A DNA stretch of 64,000 bases from Turbatrix aceti (lineage: Eukaryota > Nematoda > Chromadorea > Rhabditida > Panagrolaimidae), in contig OZ017768.1 of NCBI GenBank assembly GCA_963969345.1, forward strand, positions 6,968,718-7,032,717, written 5' to 3'. The notes beneath the pieces are model-generated. The model saw only the letters and a program-made list of their open reading frames with translations, was not told the origin of the DNA and searched no databases. This document shows, in pieces, positions 46,300 through 58,986 of the stretch; positions within the stretch are counted from its first letter, which is position 1, and each line of letters begins with the position of its first letter. Made by a program: the position numbers and the translations under genes.

Positions 46300-48072
46300 A
46301 TGTCAACCATGCACGTGAATACAATATTTTTGGTCATTTCTGTGATTCTAATTTTATCCACATCCACAAATGGCTACAAGATTCTGATATACAGTCCCGC
46401 AGTCAGCAAAAGCCACATGATGTCTAATGTCCGGATTGCCGAAGCTTTAGCTGAAGGAGGACAAAATGTGGTAAGTTTCTGTTATAAATATTTAGTATCA
46501 CGGTGATCAGAAAATATTTTATATACTTTCAGTCTATGATGATACCAGAATATGACCCGTCGTCCAGCAGAGTCAAAATCTCAGACAACGTAATTCAAAT
46601 AAGACTTTCCAATTTTTCAAAAGAGAAATTTAACAAGATAGGTGCTGAGTATATGAACAACCTCTTTGCCCCGGATGAAGGCTTGCTGGGTGCTCTGTTT
46701 CGTCCACCACACAAGGCTTTTGATGTGATGATTGACTACTGTGACGGTAAATCAAAACACTCATTTTGTCACCGTGCATGAATAAAATTATAGTATAATA
46801 CTTTCAGATATGCTGGAAAGGTACAAAGATTTTCTAATGTCGCTCCAAGACGAGCATTATGACATCTTCATGACCGAGCACGTGGACACCTGCGGCCCCG
46901 CTCTGAAGCACCTCGTAAAGGCGCGGTCTCTCATCTGGATCGCCAGTTCGCCAATCGCCGAGTTCATGACCACGGTTATCGGAGTCTCGACGCCTACCAG
47001 CTTCGTGCCATCCGCAGAATCCATGTACCCGGATGTCAGCGACAACATGACAATGTACCAAAGACTGCGCAATACGATCGAGCATTACTATTACTACAAA
47101 GTCATGGAGCGTAACATTGAAAGAGCAGACGCTGTTTTCCGAAAGCATATTGATCCAAACTATCCCAGTGTGAGAACTATTCTTCAAGATCTTTCGTTGA
47201 TTTTTGTGCTGGCAGATGAGTTTCTCTCTTTCCCTCGACCGATCCTACACAACATGGTCTACATCGGCGGTGGTGGCATGGATATCACCAAACAGAAGCT
47301 TTCGGAGAATTACGCAGTGGAGATGCAAAAAGGCAACAAGGGTGTTGTGTTCTTTTCTTTCGGATCCATCATCCGGGGCAATGGTATGCCCTATGCCTTT
47401 AAGAAGCATCTCATTGAAGCCTTTGCTTCGCTCCCAGACTACCATTTTCTTGTCAAAACAGGTGAAAATGACACTGAATTTGCCGGTTTGACTGATTCAA
47501 TACCAAATATCAAGCTCGTGCAATGGGTGCCCCAAGGAGCTATTCTCGGTCACGAAAGACTGAAGCTGTTTATCACCCACGGCGGCTACAACAGTCTCCT
47601 CGAAGTCGTCCAAGCCGGTAAACCCATCCTCTGCATGCCGTCTTTTGCTGACCAGTGGATCACCGGCCGTCTGGCAGAGCGAAACGGGTTTGGAAGAGTG
47701 TTCGACAAACGTGATCTCGTCAAATCACCGACTGAATTCCGAAAACTGCTGCTTGAGACTCTGGAAGACAGCACTTTGGAGCAACACGTCCGTCGCATCC
47801 GTGCCCTCATCAAGAGCAAACCTGTTTCACCTACCGAGCGACTTCTGAAGTACACGGAATTCGTGGGCGAGCATGGCAGTTTGCCGGAATTACACGTGTC
47901 CGGCAGAAAACTGTCGACGATCGTATACTACAACTTGGACCTCCTGGCAATCATCGGTTGTGGCTTGGTGCTTTCCTCCGTCCTTTTCATTGCAATACTG
48001 GTATCTCTCACTCGATGGCTGTGGCACCAGACATTGAACATCACTCCAGTCAAGTCAAAAAAAATTGACTGA
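46300..48072 (+). CDS. UDP-glycosyltransferase (UGT), gene 3
   Basis: Exons 46300-46470, 46533-46746 and 46808-48072 join in frame (549 aa; an ATG at 46309 aligns with the gene 1 start). The signal peptide, YKILIYSPAVSKSHMMSN start, UGT signature, C-terminal TM and KKID tail all match gene 1. Against gene 1, exon 3 has three zones. The first 98 residues after the second intron show one difference. The next 140 or so show about 27. The last 180 or so show about four. Such patchiness suggests gene conversion between the inverted copies. Confidence 0.95.
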
Positions 48073-48419
48073 AAAAAGACATTTGTGTGATTGTGTATAT
48101 TACACATTTTTGTATAATTTTTGGATAAACACATATTAAAGTAAAAAATTGGGGTCCGCAAGCGTCTATAAATTACTTTACATAATATATTTAGAATACC
48201 TCTTATGGTAGACAAACAACAGGTGTTCTGTTATTGAAAATGGTTTTTCTCAGTAGCCGGCCGGAATACAAATCTTTTGCAGTGTTTATGCTTTTGATTA
48301 TATTTGTTAGTTTTCGTTTACCTGACAAATACTTACATAAAAAATGCGTACCTGTAAATGTATATGTTAGCAGATAAAACAGTTTAGAAATTAATATTTC
48401 TACATCTGTGGTTTTTAAG
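48073..48419. other. Intergenic, UGT gene 3 / 7-TM gene
   Basis: 347 bp, AT-rich; no feature beyond a possible ATTAAA signal near 48,136. Confidence 0.4.
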
Positions 48420-49510
48420 ATGGATTTCCTGGCATGTAATGACAACTGGTTTAATGATTACTATTTTTATCCTTATTTATGCGCTTTCATATTAGGAGTT
48501 ATGATGATTTTGCTAAACATTGCTGCGTTGTACTCAGTTTTAAAGGTTTGTTACTTGTAATTTTTTACTATTTTTTAATTCAATAATTTTAGAATCAATC
48601 TCAAAGTCAATTGCAAAATTCAAGTGTTTTCTTTATTTGTATCATGATTTATTTGAGTATTATATATACTTCTTTTAATATTTCTTTACTTTTTACCGAT
48701 TTTAGTGCATCAATGTCTAATTCAGAGACATTACAAAATTTTAAGATTAGAAATTGTTCGCATTTAAAATTTGATTTGACCTACGTAAATCAATTGGATA
48801 GAAAAAACAGAATTGAAAAAGCTGATGAAGACGTCGAAAACTATAAATCAGATACAATGATATTACTTTATTTTTTTGGTATTGGTTGGAGGAAGTTCAC
48901 AAAAAACGCCTTCTTTTTTGGATTATTTACGCTTTCGCTGAATCAGTTTTCAATTTTTTGCGTTCCATTACTTAATTCCAAAATATTTAAAAGCAAGTGT
49001 GTTTACGTTATTGGAAGCATCTTATTAGTTGTTTCAATTAGTGTGACTGCTTTGCTGGTTTTTCACTGGATATTTTTGTTGGGGGACTTTGACGAGTTCA
49101 AAATCATGGATTACATGAGACCTATAAATTATTATCGTGAATACCTACCGTATGATTTTATTCCTGATTCTTTAGTGTTACATTTGACAACATTTGTTTA
49201 TGTCTTAATTGTCTTGGAACTACGCTTCAAGTTAACCTGGCGAATAAAAAGTGGAAAAGATTTTTTCAAAACTGTTGCACAAACCAACGATGCTCAACGC
49301 AAAAGTGCCTCACGCCTTGTTGTCTTCTGTTTTATTATGATAGGAACCGAACACATTGTTAAACTTGCTCCTGATAGCAATTATTTAGATAATCGTTATT
49401 CATCCCTTGTGCTTATTTTTTCGTATGTGATTAATGCAAATTCGTTATCTTTCATGGTTGCTTTGCTTCAAGGAAGTACTAGAAAGATTTTTGTCAGCTT
49501 GTTAAAATAG
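48420..49510 (+). CDS. 7-TM receptor-like protein with a long first intracellular-side loop
   Basis: Exons 48420-48545 and 48593-49510 join in phase 0 (347 aa). Seven hydrophobic segments can be placed: near residues 15-40, 52-75, 140-165, 172-200, 228-250, 275-295 and 310-332. The overall look is that of a divergent nematode serpentine chemoreceptor, but I see no DRY-like or family-specific motif. The roughly 65-residue hydrophilic stretch between TM2 and TM3 (SETLQNFKIRNCSHLK..., rich in Asp/Lys/Asn) is unusually long. It is not a close relative of the receptor at 25.3 kb. Confidence 0.7.
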
Positions 49511-49767
49511 TTAATAATAAACATTAATTTTTCAATTAATCGTAAGTGAACGATATTTACTTTACTTTACTTTATTACTCTTACTCGTGCATAATTACTC
49601 ATTACAAAATTAAAGAGACAGTGATGAGTATCGAGATTGCACGAAGAGGGCGCCGTCAATCGTAGCTACCTGCGTCACGTCGTAGTCCTTAGCAGGAGCG
49701 TTATACTATTTATCAATTGACACCCCTGTAAAAACAACAAATTTTAAACAAACGTGCTCATTATTTG
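49511..49767. other. Intergenic, 3' of the 7-TM gene
   Basis: Contains a short (TTTAC)n-like run near 49,555-49,575; otherwise nothing recognised. Confidence 0.4.
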
Positions 49768-50591
49768 TACCTCTGCTTGTGCAAAGGCGTTCCAAAATTT
49801 AGTGGTATCCAACCACAAGCTTTCGCAAGGGCGGAATTCAATGTTTACCTCAAACTTGGGTAATTAAACCGAAGATGAAAACGCGGAGTCTGCTCTTATG
49901 CACCTGTTTGCTCAAATAACCCGGGTGTCCAAGCGACATCGCTCATATTGCATTTGTCAAAGAGATGCAGAGAAAGAGAGCCTGTGAATGCACGGTGTGG
50001 AAGGGAGGGGAGACTTTTGGGAAGTGAATCCGATGCCGATAAAATGTGTTCAATGTTACTTTATTTTATTTTTTTATTTTTTTTAAAGATTTTAGGATTT
50101 GTATTTTATCAATACACATCAAAAAATTGTGAACAAAATTTATGCTTTACTAAAATGAAAAATAATTTCAATAGAATGTGCACTACAATTACCGATTTAG
50201 CTAAGGAACTCAAAAGCTAAATTTTTTTCAGCATCTTAGATTTCATTTTCTATTCGATTTGGAGCCTCTTTATTCAGCGTATTTTTTAATAAGTTTTATT
50301 TTTCTTCAAATACATTTTATCCGCTTTGGATTCACTTCCCAAAACTCTCCCCTCCCTTCCACACCGTGCATTCACAGGCTCTCTTTCTCTGCGTCTCCTT
50401 GACAAATACAATATGAGCGATGTCGCTTGGACACCCAGGTTATTTGAGCATACAAGTGCATAAGAACTGACTCCGCGTTTCTAACATCGGTTTAATTACC
50501 CAAGTTTGAGGTAAACATTGAATTCCGCCCTTGCGAAAGCTTGTGGTTGGATACCACTAAATTTTGGAACGCCTTTGCACAAGCAGAGGCA
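49768..50591. mobile_element. Family A element, complete copy right of the 7-TM gene
   Basis: 824 bp with both terminal repeats. Its right flank (50,592-50,735) is the inverted duplicate of the left flank of the 42,655 copy. Confidence 0.8.
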
Positions 50592-50994
50592 TAAACAAAA
50601 AATGCAATTTGGTTTGCTGCACAACGTTGCTGACTTAAAAAACGATTCACAGATATCCGTCAAGTTCCCCTACTCAATGAAGATTAATGTTTATACTTTC
50701 TGATTTGTCCAATGAAACAGACATAACTACGCCTTTGCACATGCAGAGGCATATAAATACATTTAAATGTCAACATATTTAGTATGTGGTTTTACATCAG
50801 GCAAATATTCGTAAGTTTTTTACGCCAGAATAATACACACTGAATACGTTGTTAAAAAATTGAAAGGATTCCCGTCATCTGAAATAAAAAATCATTTTTT
50901 TTGTCGGTTACCGAATTAAAAATGAACTTCACTTTAAATTCGTGCAAGCTGAAAGAGCCAGGATGCTTCCACAAATTAAATTAGCTTCAGTTTA
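50592..50994. repeat. Duplicated flank plus family A spacer
   Basis: The first 144 bp repeat 42,505-42,654 in inverse. Then comes a 25-bp stub of a family A right end (GCCTTTGCACATGCAGAGGC, 50,732). The remainder is a second copy of the 23,932-24,304 spacer. Confidence 0.7.
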
Positions 50995-51625
50995 TGCCTC
51001 TGCTTGTGCAAAGGCGTTCCAAAATTTAGTGGTATCCAACCACAAGCTTTCGCAAGGGCGGAATTCAATGTTTACCTCAAACTTGGGTAATTAAACCGAA
51101 GATGATGGCGCGGAGTCTTTTCTTATGCACCTGGTTGTGCCAATGGCATGGGTGTCCAAGCGACATCGCTCATATTGCATTTGTCAAAGGAGAGCAGAGA
51201 AAGAGAGCCTATGCATGCACGGTGTAGAAGGGAGGGGAGACTTTTGGGAAGTGAATCCGATGCCGATAAAATGTCTTTGAAGTCACTTTGAAGCCTAATT
51301 TTTGATGTGTATTGATAGAATACAAATCCAAGCTTCTTAAAAAAATAAAAAATACAATAAAATTTTCATCGATCACATTTTATCTGCTTCGGATTCACTT
51401 CCCAAAACTCTCCCCTCCCATCCACACCGTGCATGCTTAGGCTCTTTTTCTCTTTGACAAATGCAATATTAGCGATGTCGTCTGGACATCCATACTATTT
51501 GAGCATACAGATGCACAAAAGCTGACTCCGCGTTTTCATCTTCGGTTTAATTACCCAAGTTTGAGGTAAACATTGAATTCCGCCCTTGCGAAAGCTTGTG
51601 GTTGGATACCACTAAATTTTGGAAT
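50995..51625. mobile_element. Family A element, right end truncated
   Basis: The left terminal repeat is complete. The right repeat stops after CACTAAATTTTGGAA, about 20 bp short of the usual terminus. Confidence 0.75.
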
Positions 51626-52304
51626 GGGAACATCCGCAATTTGTAATTTTTACGCCGTGAAAATTATTCATACTATTTATTACTGACAGTTTACCTACAT
51701 TTCTAAGTGAATTTGCCGGCGCACTCTTCCAAGGGCCAAAAATCTATACAGTTGTGGCCAATATCGTCCATTTATGATCCGTTGATATTTCAGTTCGCCA
51801 ATCTGACGCAGTACCCCTTGAATTTTATATTAGTTCCTCCCCGAAGTTAACTTCCTCGATGTCCCATCCAGTGTCCGTCTTCTTCCAAATGGGTGCAAAA
51901 TATTCTCTCTTGCGTTCTCCACAAACTGGCAACAACAATCAACGACAGTTCAGAAAAAATACAAGACAGCATGAAATATACATACATAGAATCAGGTAAA
52001 TCGTAGAAAAATAGTGTTGACCAAATAAAAACAATATGACCGTGAAAACAAAAGTAGGATAACGGAGAGAGGTCGTGGGTTGAGGGTCTTGGAATGACAA
52101 GGAACCGACGTTTTTTTGAGCAGTCAAGATTTTGTGAGGAGTGGGGTGGGGGCTGTCATGGAAGAGGGGAGGGGGCCGGGCAACAAACAAAAAACAAACA
52201 AACAAAACCAAAACAGAGTCACAAGGCGTAAAGCTCTCTACTGCGGAGTAGTACTAGGATGAGTTCGTCTTGGGAGGAGGAGAGTGGGATTCAGGCAGGC
52301 ATCA
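51626..52304. other. 3' region of the glutamine-rich gene
   Basis: No coding ORF; presumably 3' UTR and downstream DNA of the minus-strand gene. Confidence 0.4.
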
Positions 52305-54507
52305 TCACTCTTCGTCGCTGGCTATCCTCAGCCTCTTCTCATCGGGCGAGCTGAGATCGTCCTCGCGTGTCCTGATGTACGCTGCTCTCGCAGAAGGCGG
52401 GCCTTCGACGTCGACGACATCGATGTCCTCGGAAGAAAGTGAGCGCCCGTTTGGCATGAGTGGGGCGGCGGTTTTCATCTCGACGGGACTACCGTTTCCG
52501 TTGCCGTTTCCGTTGTGGTGACCGTTTGTTTTGGGAGTGTCTCCGTTCGTCTGCTGCTGCTGCTGCTGCGCTGCCGCGGCCATTGCTGCTGATCCAGCAA
52601 GGCCAGCGGTCGTCGTCGTCGTCGGCACCGATGACGTGCCTGCGATCCCAATCGGACATCCACCGGCGCCGGTCGCGTTGACGGATGCCGCCGCTGTCAT
52701 TACGGTGCTGAGCGTTTCAGGACCCTGGCTCCGGACAAAGTTTTGGAGTTCGATTGATTTCCTCGCATCCCGGAATATGGGGTCCACCGGCCGTGAGGCG
52801 TAATCGATCTAAAAATGGTCAAAATAATTTTTTCTTCTCTCAATTATCAACAACCAATGAAAAAAACCAAGAAAATGTCAAATGTGTGTTTTCAGAGAAA
52901 ATTTGGTTATTTCAACGAATTTGATAAAAAGATACCGAAAAAATCAAAAAAAAATCCAAAACAACAAAAAAAAACTACAATGGTAGAAAAAAGCCTTCGT
53001 CTACTATAATTAACGCCATGGCCGTGCCAAAAAAGTGTGCGTACACGCTAAAAAACCAAAAAAAATATATCAAATTTAATCCCAACATTTTTTCAAAGTG
53101 CCATGCGTTTCTGTCCTTTTTTGCCCCAAAAAAACAGCAAAAAAAGAATTGGCAGCAAAATAAGTAAATAAAAAATAAATAAAAGTATAAATCGATCAAA
53201 AAATCACACATCATTCAGAATATATCAAAAAAAACATGCTCACCGGTTTTGCTATATCCAGTTGGATTGCCCCTTCTCTTTGCAACGATGATTTGACCGT
53301 TGTAAGACAACTGTTAACGTAATTTATCATTGGGGCAAGCTGCAAATTTAACGGTATTTTGTAAAAATGTACATGAAATCATTTAACGACAATATTGCGC
53401 ATTAGAAAAAAAAACAATGGTTGGTTATGCGTGCATCAGCGATACCAAAAATAGGCCTAATTCTCCAGTAATCATGTTAGTGTCTTTTTTCTTCTTCTTT
53501 TTTTTGCCTCCGTGTTTTAGACTACAAATTATTGCGTGTCACCGAGTTTGCCGTTAAAATTAAATTATTAAAGAAAATTAAGTAATAAAAACCCGCCAAG
53601 TTATTTTTTTTTCTTTTGTAACCCAAAAAGAAAAAAAAGAAAGAAAACGACGCATCCTACGGCAAATATGCAAAAATTAAAATAAAAAAGAACCACTGAA
53701 CAATAATCATCAAATCAATGAATAAATACCCCCCTCCACCCAACTTACGGTACGATTTTCGGATTTCATATCCTTCTTGTCATCTTTGCCGTCGCACGCT
53801 GTCATTGCATAGACGCCGCTCTTTCGCCTCGATTCATTTCCTAGCATGGGTGATGACCGTTGACTTTCACTAAAAAGAGTAAATCAGAATCAGACGCATG
53901 AAGAAGAAGAAGTTCAAAGCAAGAACATAAATGAAAGAAAGGTAAACGTAAACACAAAATTTTATGGCATCTCTCTCACAGCGAAAACACTCAACATCCA
54001 CCGTTTTTCATGTTTCCTATCAATGTTGTCTTTTTTCGATCTTTTTCATTGCTTTTAGGCCACATTTGTTCTTTCAACAGTAATTTTTCATCGTAAATCA
54101 ATTTTCTCATTCAACTTTAGATGAAAATTATTGGTTTGCAAAAAAATAAAAAGTTATGTTGGTTAGTAAAAGCATAAATAATAAAACTTTTCAAAAAATA
54201 TAATATTTGCCATTCGGCCTTTTATTATATTTTTTTTTTTTTTTAAAATCCCAAAACCATCCAAATTTCATAAAAACTCACATTTTCTGGGGCAAAAAAT
54301 TGGGATTTTTCTTGAGCGTTTCAGTGTAGTGAATTTCGCTTGCCTGCAGAATCGCCGGACCGCCTCCAGCATCCATAACCGTAGGATAGCCCGCCGAACC
54401 GGTGGTAATCGACTTGACACCAGCGTTGACGTGTCCCCCAGCGATTCCAATGCCACCGAGTGCGTTGCCCGCGCCGCCAGCGTGATTGTTCAGGCTGTTG
54501 ATTCCCT

Positions 54508-54541
<34 letters not shown>

Positions 54542-56088
54542 GCCGGTCGGTGTCGAAGTCACGACAATGGATGGCGCATTCTGGCCCGCTGATGACGGCA
54601 GAATATTCTGATACGTATTGAGCAGCGCAATCGATAGCTGCGCTCCCAGGGCTGGCACGTTTTGCTGGGAATTGACAGGGGTCGGGTTACGATGCATCTG
54701 GGATTGCTGTTGTTGTTGTTGCTGGTGGTCATTTTGCGCGTGTACCGTAGCCATGGAAGGCGACTGATTGGTGGCAGGCGTGGTAGCTGTCGTAGCTGGG
54801 GTGTGTGGGGGCTGTGGGAGGTTGCCATTAATCGTCGCGTCCATGCCAGCAATGGTTCGGTGGAGAGACTCATTCATGACCGACGGCGACCTCAGCGAGC
54901 TGAGTCCCCGTTGCTGGAGTTCGCTGATCTCCTGGCTGATGCCACCGACCTGCGTGTTGGGTGTCGACGCGTTCGACGACCTCGAAGCCTGTAGATTTGA
55001 CAGCGACTGCTGCAGACTCTGCCCCGAAGTCGACGGTGGCGCGGACGACGTCGCTACCGAAGCCGCAATTGCCGCTGCGAGACCGCTATTCGCGTTGGGA
55101 CGCATGAGTTCTTCCAGCGGGTGTACAGATTGCGCGGTCGACTGTGGCACGGACTGTCCCGGTTGCTGTCCCTGCTGTTGTTGCTGCTGCTGTTGTTGCT
55201 GAGCGACCTGGGCTGCTGTCGTGGATTGCGATCGTAGCTGGGCCACTGAAACACGTTTATGAAGGGCTAACAACGATAGGGACTTGTAAGCAGTTAATCA
55301 ACTCACAGCTAGGATTCAGCAGCGCAGACTGCAGCATCATGGCTTCGGTCATGTCGTTGATCTTCAGGTTGGGCTGCGTGCTAGCAGCGCCACCTACTCT
55401 CGAAAAGTGCTGGGCAAGCTGGTTTTGAAGGGCGGAGGAGAGGAGGTTGGGGTTTTGTTGGGCGGCTATGACAGCTTGCTGCTGGGCCAGCATGCTGTTC
55501 AGCGAGGGGGCGCGTTCGTTCTGCTGGGCAGTGATCGTCGTCAGAACTCTGAAAAAAAAGTTTTTTTATAAAAAAACAAAAGAAATAATTTTTTATATAA
55601 AAATGAAAAAAAATTTCTTTTTAATAAAAAATGATAAAAAAAAGTTTTTTTATTATAAAAAATGAAAAAAAAAGATTTTTCTATTATAAAAATTTTTTAT
55701 GAATAAAACTACTCACTTGAGCATGTGCGAGTTGCTGAGAGTCTGTAGACTCTGATTCGGATTACTATTGCCTCTGAGCTGTTGCTCTAGAATAATTCGC
55801 GCCTGCGATACTCCAAAATTGAAGAAAAATCTCAGCGTATCGACATTTCCTATCGGCAAATCCATGCCGCTGGGAACGGCTGAGTAGGGAATATCGATAT
55901 TGACCCGTTTATAGGTTTCCGAATCAAAATGGGGAATCTGCACGACGGGATTGTGCTCCGGCCAGGGCAGGGATGCCATGAGGGGCTGCTGCTGTTGCTG
56001 CTCCTTGCGCTGCTTCTGCACCGCCGCTAGCAACTGGTGCTGTTGGTGCTGCTGTTGTTGCTGTTGCTGCTGCTGTTGTTGTTGTTGC

Positions 56089-56121
<33 letters not shown>

Positions 56122-56633
56122 TGTTGTTGCTGTTGTTGAGCAGCTTGTTGCTGTGCCACAGCTGCAGCAGCTTGTTGCTGAGCCAGGAGCTGAGCATGCT
56201 GTTGTTGTTGCTGCGATACCGCAGCCTGTTGCTGCGATAGTACAACCTGTAGGTTAGGCGAGAATCCCGGAATCATGAGTCCCGGATTCTGCTGAGCGAG
56301 AGCAGCCGCTGCTGCTGGATTCTGCGCCAACGCAGCCGCTGCAGCAGCCAGCGACGACTGTTGATTCTGCTGCTGCTGTTGTGGAGTCTGCTGTGAGTGA
56401 TTTTGCAGGTGCGCAACGTGCTTCGCAGCCGCTGCAATGGCCTGCTGTTGTTGCTGCTGCTGCTGTTGCTGCTGATGGTGCTGTAGTTGTTGCAGCAGTG
56501 CGGGATTATTCGCCGACAACATCTGGAGCAATTGTTGGGGCGAGATGCCCGAGGTAATGAATTGCGATAAAAACTCAGTCGGCAATCCAGCGGCAGCGGC
56601 GACAGCAGCGGCTGCCGTTGCCGATTGATCCAT
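52305..56633 (-). CDS. Glutamine-rich nuclear-type protein, family not recognised
   Basis: Six exons join in frame: 56633-55717, 55548-55307, 55245-54282, 53869-53749, 53339-53244 and 52808-52305 (947 aa). The N-terminal half is Gln/Ala-rich with a near-pure polyglutamine run (about residues 166-198). After it comes a non-repetitive segment (HFDSETYKRVNIDIPYSAVP, then LPIGNVDTLRFFFNFGVSQA) that may be a structured domain. The middle is Gln/Thr/Ser/Asn-rich. The C-terminal part has APMINYVNSCLTTVKSSLQ and DPIFRDARKSIELQNFVRSQ, then an acidic tail with SSPDEKRLRIASDEE. Composition suggests a transcriptional or chromatin co-regulator, but that is inference. Upstream in-frame codons up to 56,681 lack an ATG, which fixes the start. 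Confidence 0.85.
56040..56137 (-). repeat. Polyglutamine-coding CAG/CAA tract
   Basis: About 32 Gln codons mix CAG and CAA irregularly. The interruptions should make the repeat less prone to slippage than pure CAG. Shorter Gln runs lie at about 54,510-54,540, 55,170-55,200 and 56,440-56,475. Confidence 0.85.
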
Positions 56634-58986
56634 TTCGCGGATTCGCTCGAGATTGAGTTTGAGTAGAAGATCAATTTTCAACCAAAAACAACTTCACGAT
56701 CCGCAGTGGTAGAGTGGTGTGGTTTCCGGTGTAGTAAAAAGTTACTCGTTCGGCACAACGCTTCTCGTGTGCTCTCAACTGTCGTTTGTTGGCGTTTATC
56801 GGCTTCAATTCAATTTTTCTTGTCAATTATCTGACAAAGTAAAATATTGATTTATTTCGTTAAATAAAAAGTGCAGAGTTGGTAGTGTTGTGAGTGGAAG
56901 ACTGGCGAGGACGTGTTGATATTGATTTTGAGTAGAGCTGAGATCAAAAAAGTTCCGTCAGCGCTGCACCAGATGGTGGTGGTGTTGAAAGGGTGGTTTG
57001 GTTTGAGTTCCAATTACCACTGCAAAAAAAAAGAAAAATGAATGATTGGAACAAATCAAATCAAATTAATCGATTAGATTACGATTCGCGTAATTCAAAA
57101 ATTACCAAAAAAGTACCCGAACGAACAATTTTAAAAAAAGAAAGAAAAATGGCGTCAGTCAAAAACTAAACTTTTACGTCATTCGAACAAGTTTTTTTTT
57201 TCATCCGGTAAAAGAGGGGGCAATTAAACAAACGAAAAAAAGGCACGAGGAACATCGTAAAAAAATCCGAAACATTTTTCGCAATTATTGTGCACTTTGA
57301 AAAGATAATAAGGTAACAAAGAGCACTCGGGTAACGAGTAACGTAAGTTCTGTCTCGCAAAAAAAAATCGATAATTCAAGTAATACGAGAAGAGGTCCTT
57401 AAGATTTACTGCTGCTGGCTGCTGTGGGTGCAAGATGAAGAAAACCAAAAACCCGATGACAAGAGGTAACAAAATACATATACACACTCGATAAACACGG
57501 GTCGGTGAAAAAAAAAGATTGGAATTTATGAGACGAAGAAGAAGACGTAGCAGTAAATATTCCACCGGTAATGCGCTACGTGACTGCCTACCTGCCTGAC
57601 TGACTGGCAGGTAGAAGTAGAAGTTTCAAGGGAAACACATGGAAACAACAACGATTGAAAAAAAAACACGCGCCAACAAAACACTCAATACATACGTTCG
57701 TTCACGAGATTCGACTGATAATGACTTGTTTAGCACCGTCAAAAAATATCAAAACGAGTAATAAAAATGTGTTAAAAAAAATAAAATGGTCGTTTGTGTA
57801 TAAATATTATACATACGTGCGTGTGTGCGTATAAAATATAGTGCATACATATATACCAAGTTTTTGAAGGAGTATGAACATATAAAAAAAAAATGGGGGA
57901 AGAAGAAGATGGAGAAAAACACGGAAACATGTGATGCTGTGTTGGGACGCTGCCATCGTCTCGACGACCACGACCACGACCACGTAGACCAGCGAGTGCA
58001 AGACGCTCGACCGCCGCTGCTGCTGCTTGTTGTCCTGCTTTTTGTGCTCGGTGCTGCTCGATGAACAAACGAGAAACAGAAACAGAAACAAACGCCAAAC
58101 GCGATAGAGAGCAAAACAAAAACGTCAGTGATCAACGAACATCGCAGAAATATAAATAAATAAATGAATGAATATCAGAGGCCAGAGGTAGTAATGCTGA
58201 TGATGACTGTGTTCGTCGTCGTCGTCGTCTTCGTGGCGTGGTAGGCCCGGGTTAGTCAACATCAGCCAGTCATGATTGTGTATTGGCCGGCATGGCGTTC
58301 TTACAGGCGTATCGTAGTGCACGTATACGCAAAAGGAACCAACAACCAACGCCGACAAAGAAAGATAAAGATAGAATAGAAGAACAAATGCATTTGTGGT
58401 GCAGTGAGAGACCAATTGAACGAAATAATAATAACACACTCACTCAACGGTACAAATTAAAGAAAAAGGAAAGAAAAGAAAAGAAAGAAAAGAATAAACC
58501 AAGTGCGAGTAATCAGGTGTGTTCGTTTGCGTTGCATCATGCCTGCGGCGATGGCGTGTCGGCACGTAAACGCGTGCTTTTCTGGAAAGAAAGATATCTA
58601 AAAATTACCACCACCAGTCAGTTCACCATCGACAGCGTCTGTCGCTAACGTGTCCGTATACGCGTACGTGTACGCGTGTACGTTTGTGCGTGCGTGCGTA
58701 TAGCTTCTGGGTCTGGTCTCGGTCGGTTCAGAGAACAGTTATCGATTGGGTGGTGGCTGTGAGTGCGACAACTTGCACGCGCGTACATCTGTACATCTGG
58801 TGCGACGCGGACGAGACGAGACGAAAAGAGACGAGAGCGATTTTATGTAGAGTGTAGTTGCCGCTTGCGGTGGTGGCGATGGTGGTGGTTGGCAGCAGTG
58901 TGTGCGTGTGTCTGTGTGTGTGTGTGTGTGTACTGCGCGCGCGTGTGTGTGTATGTGTGCGGCAAAGAAAACAGACCGCGTGCGTA
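56634..58986. other. Long upstream region of the Gln-rich gene
   Basis: No convincing exon. Contains simple sequence such as a CGT-rich run near 58,215-58,230 and GTAC/CGTA alternations near 58,655-58,690. May include 5' UTR exons that cannot be seen without transcript data. Confidence 0.4.
58900..58960. repeat. (TG)n microsatellite
   Basis: A TG-rich alternating purine/pyrimidine run with a CGCGCG interruption; potentially Z-DNA forming. Confidence 0.8.

Noticed and set aside
56027..56245. Poly-Leu, poly-Cys and poly-Asn frames across the CAG/CAA tract
   Set aside because: Other-frame translations of the polyglutamine-coding repeat.
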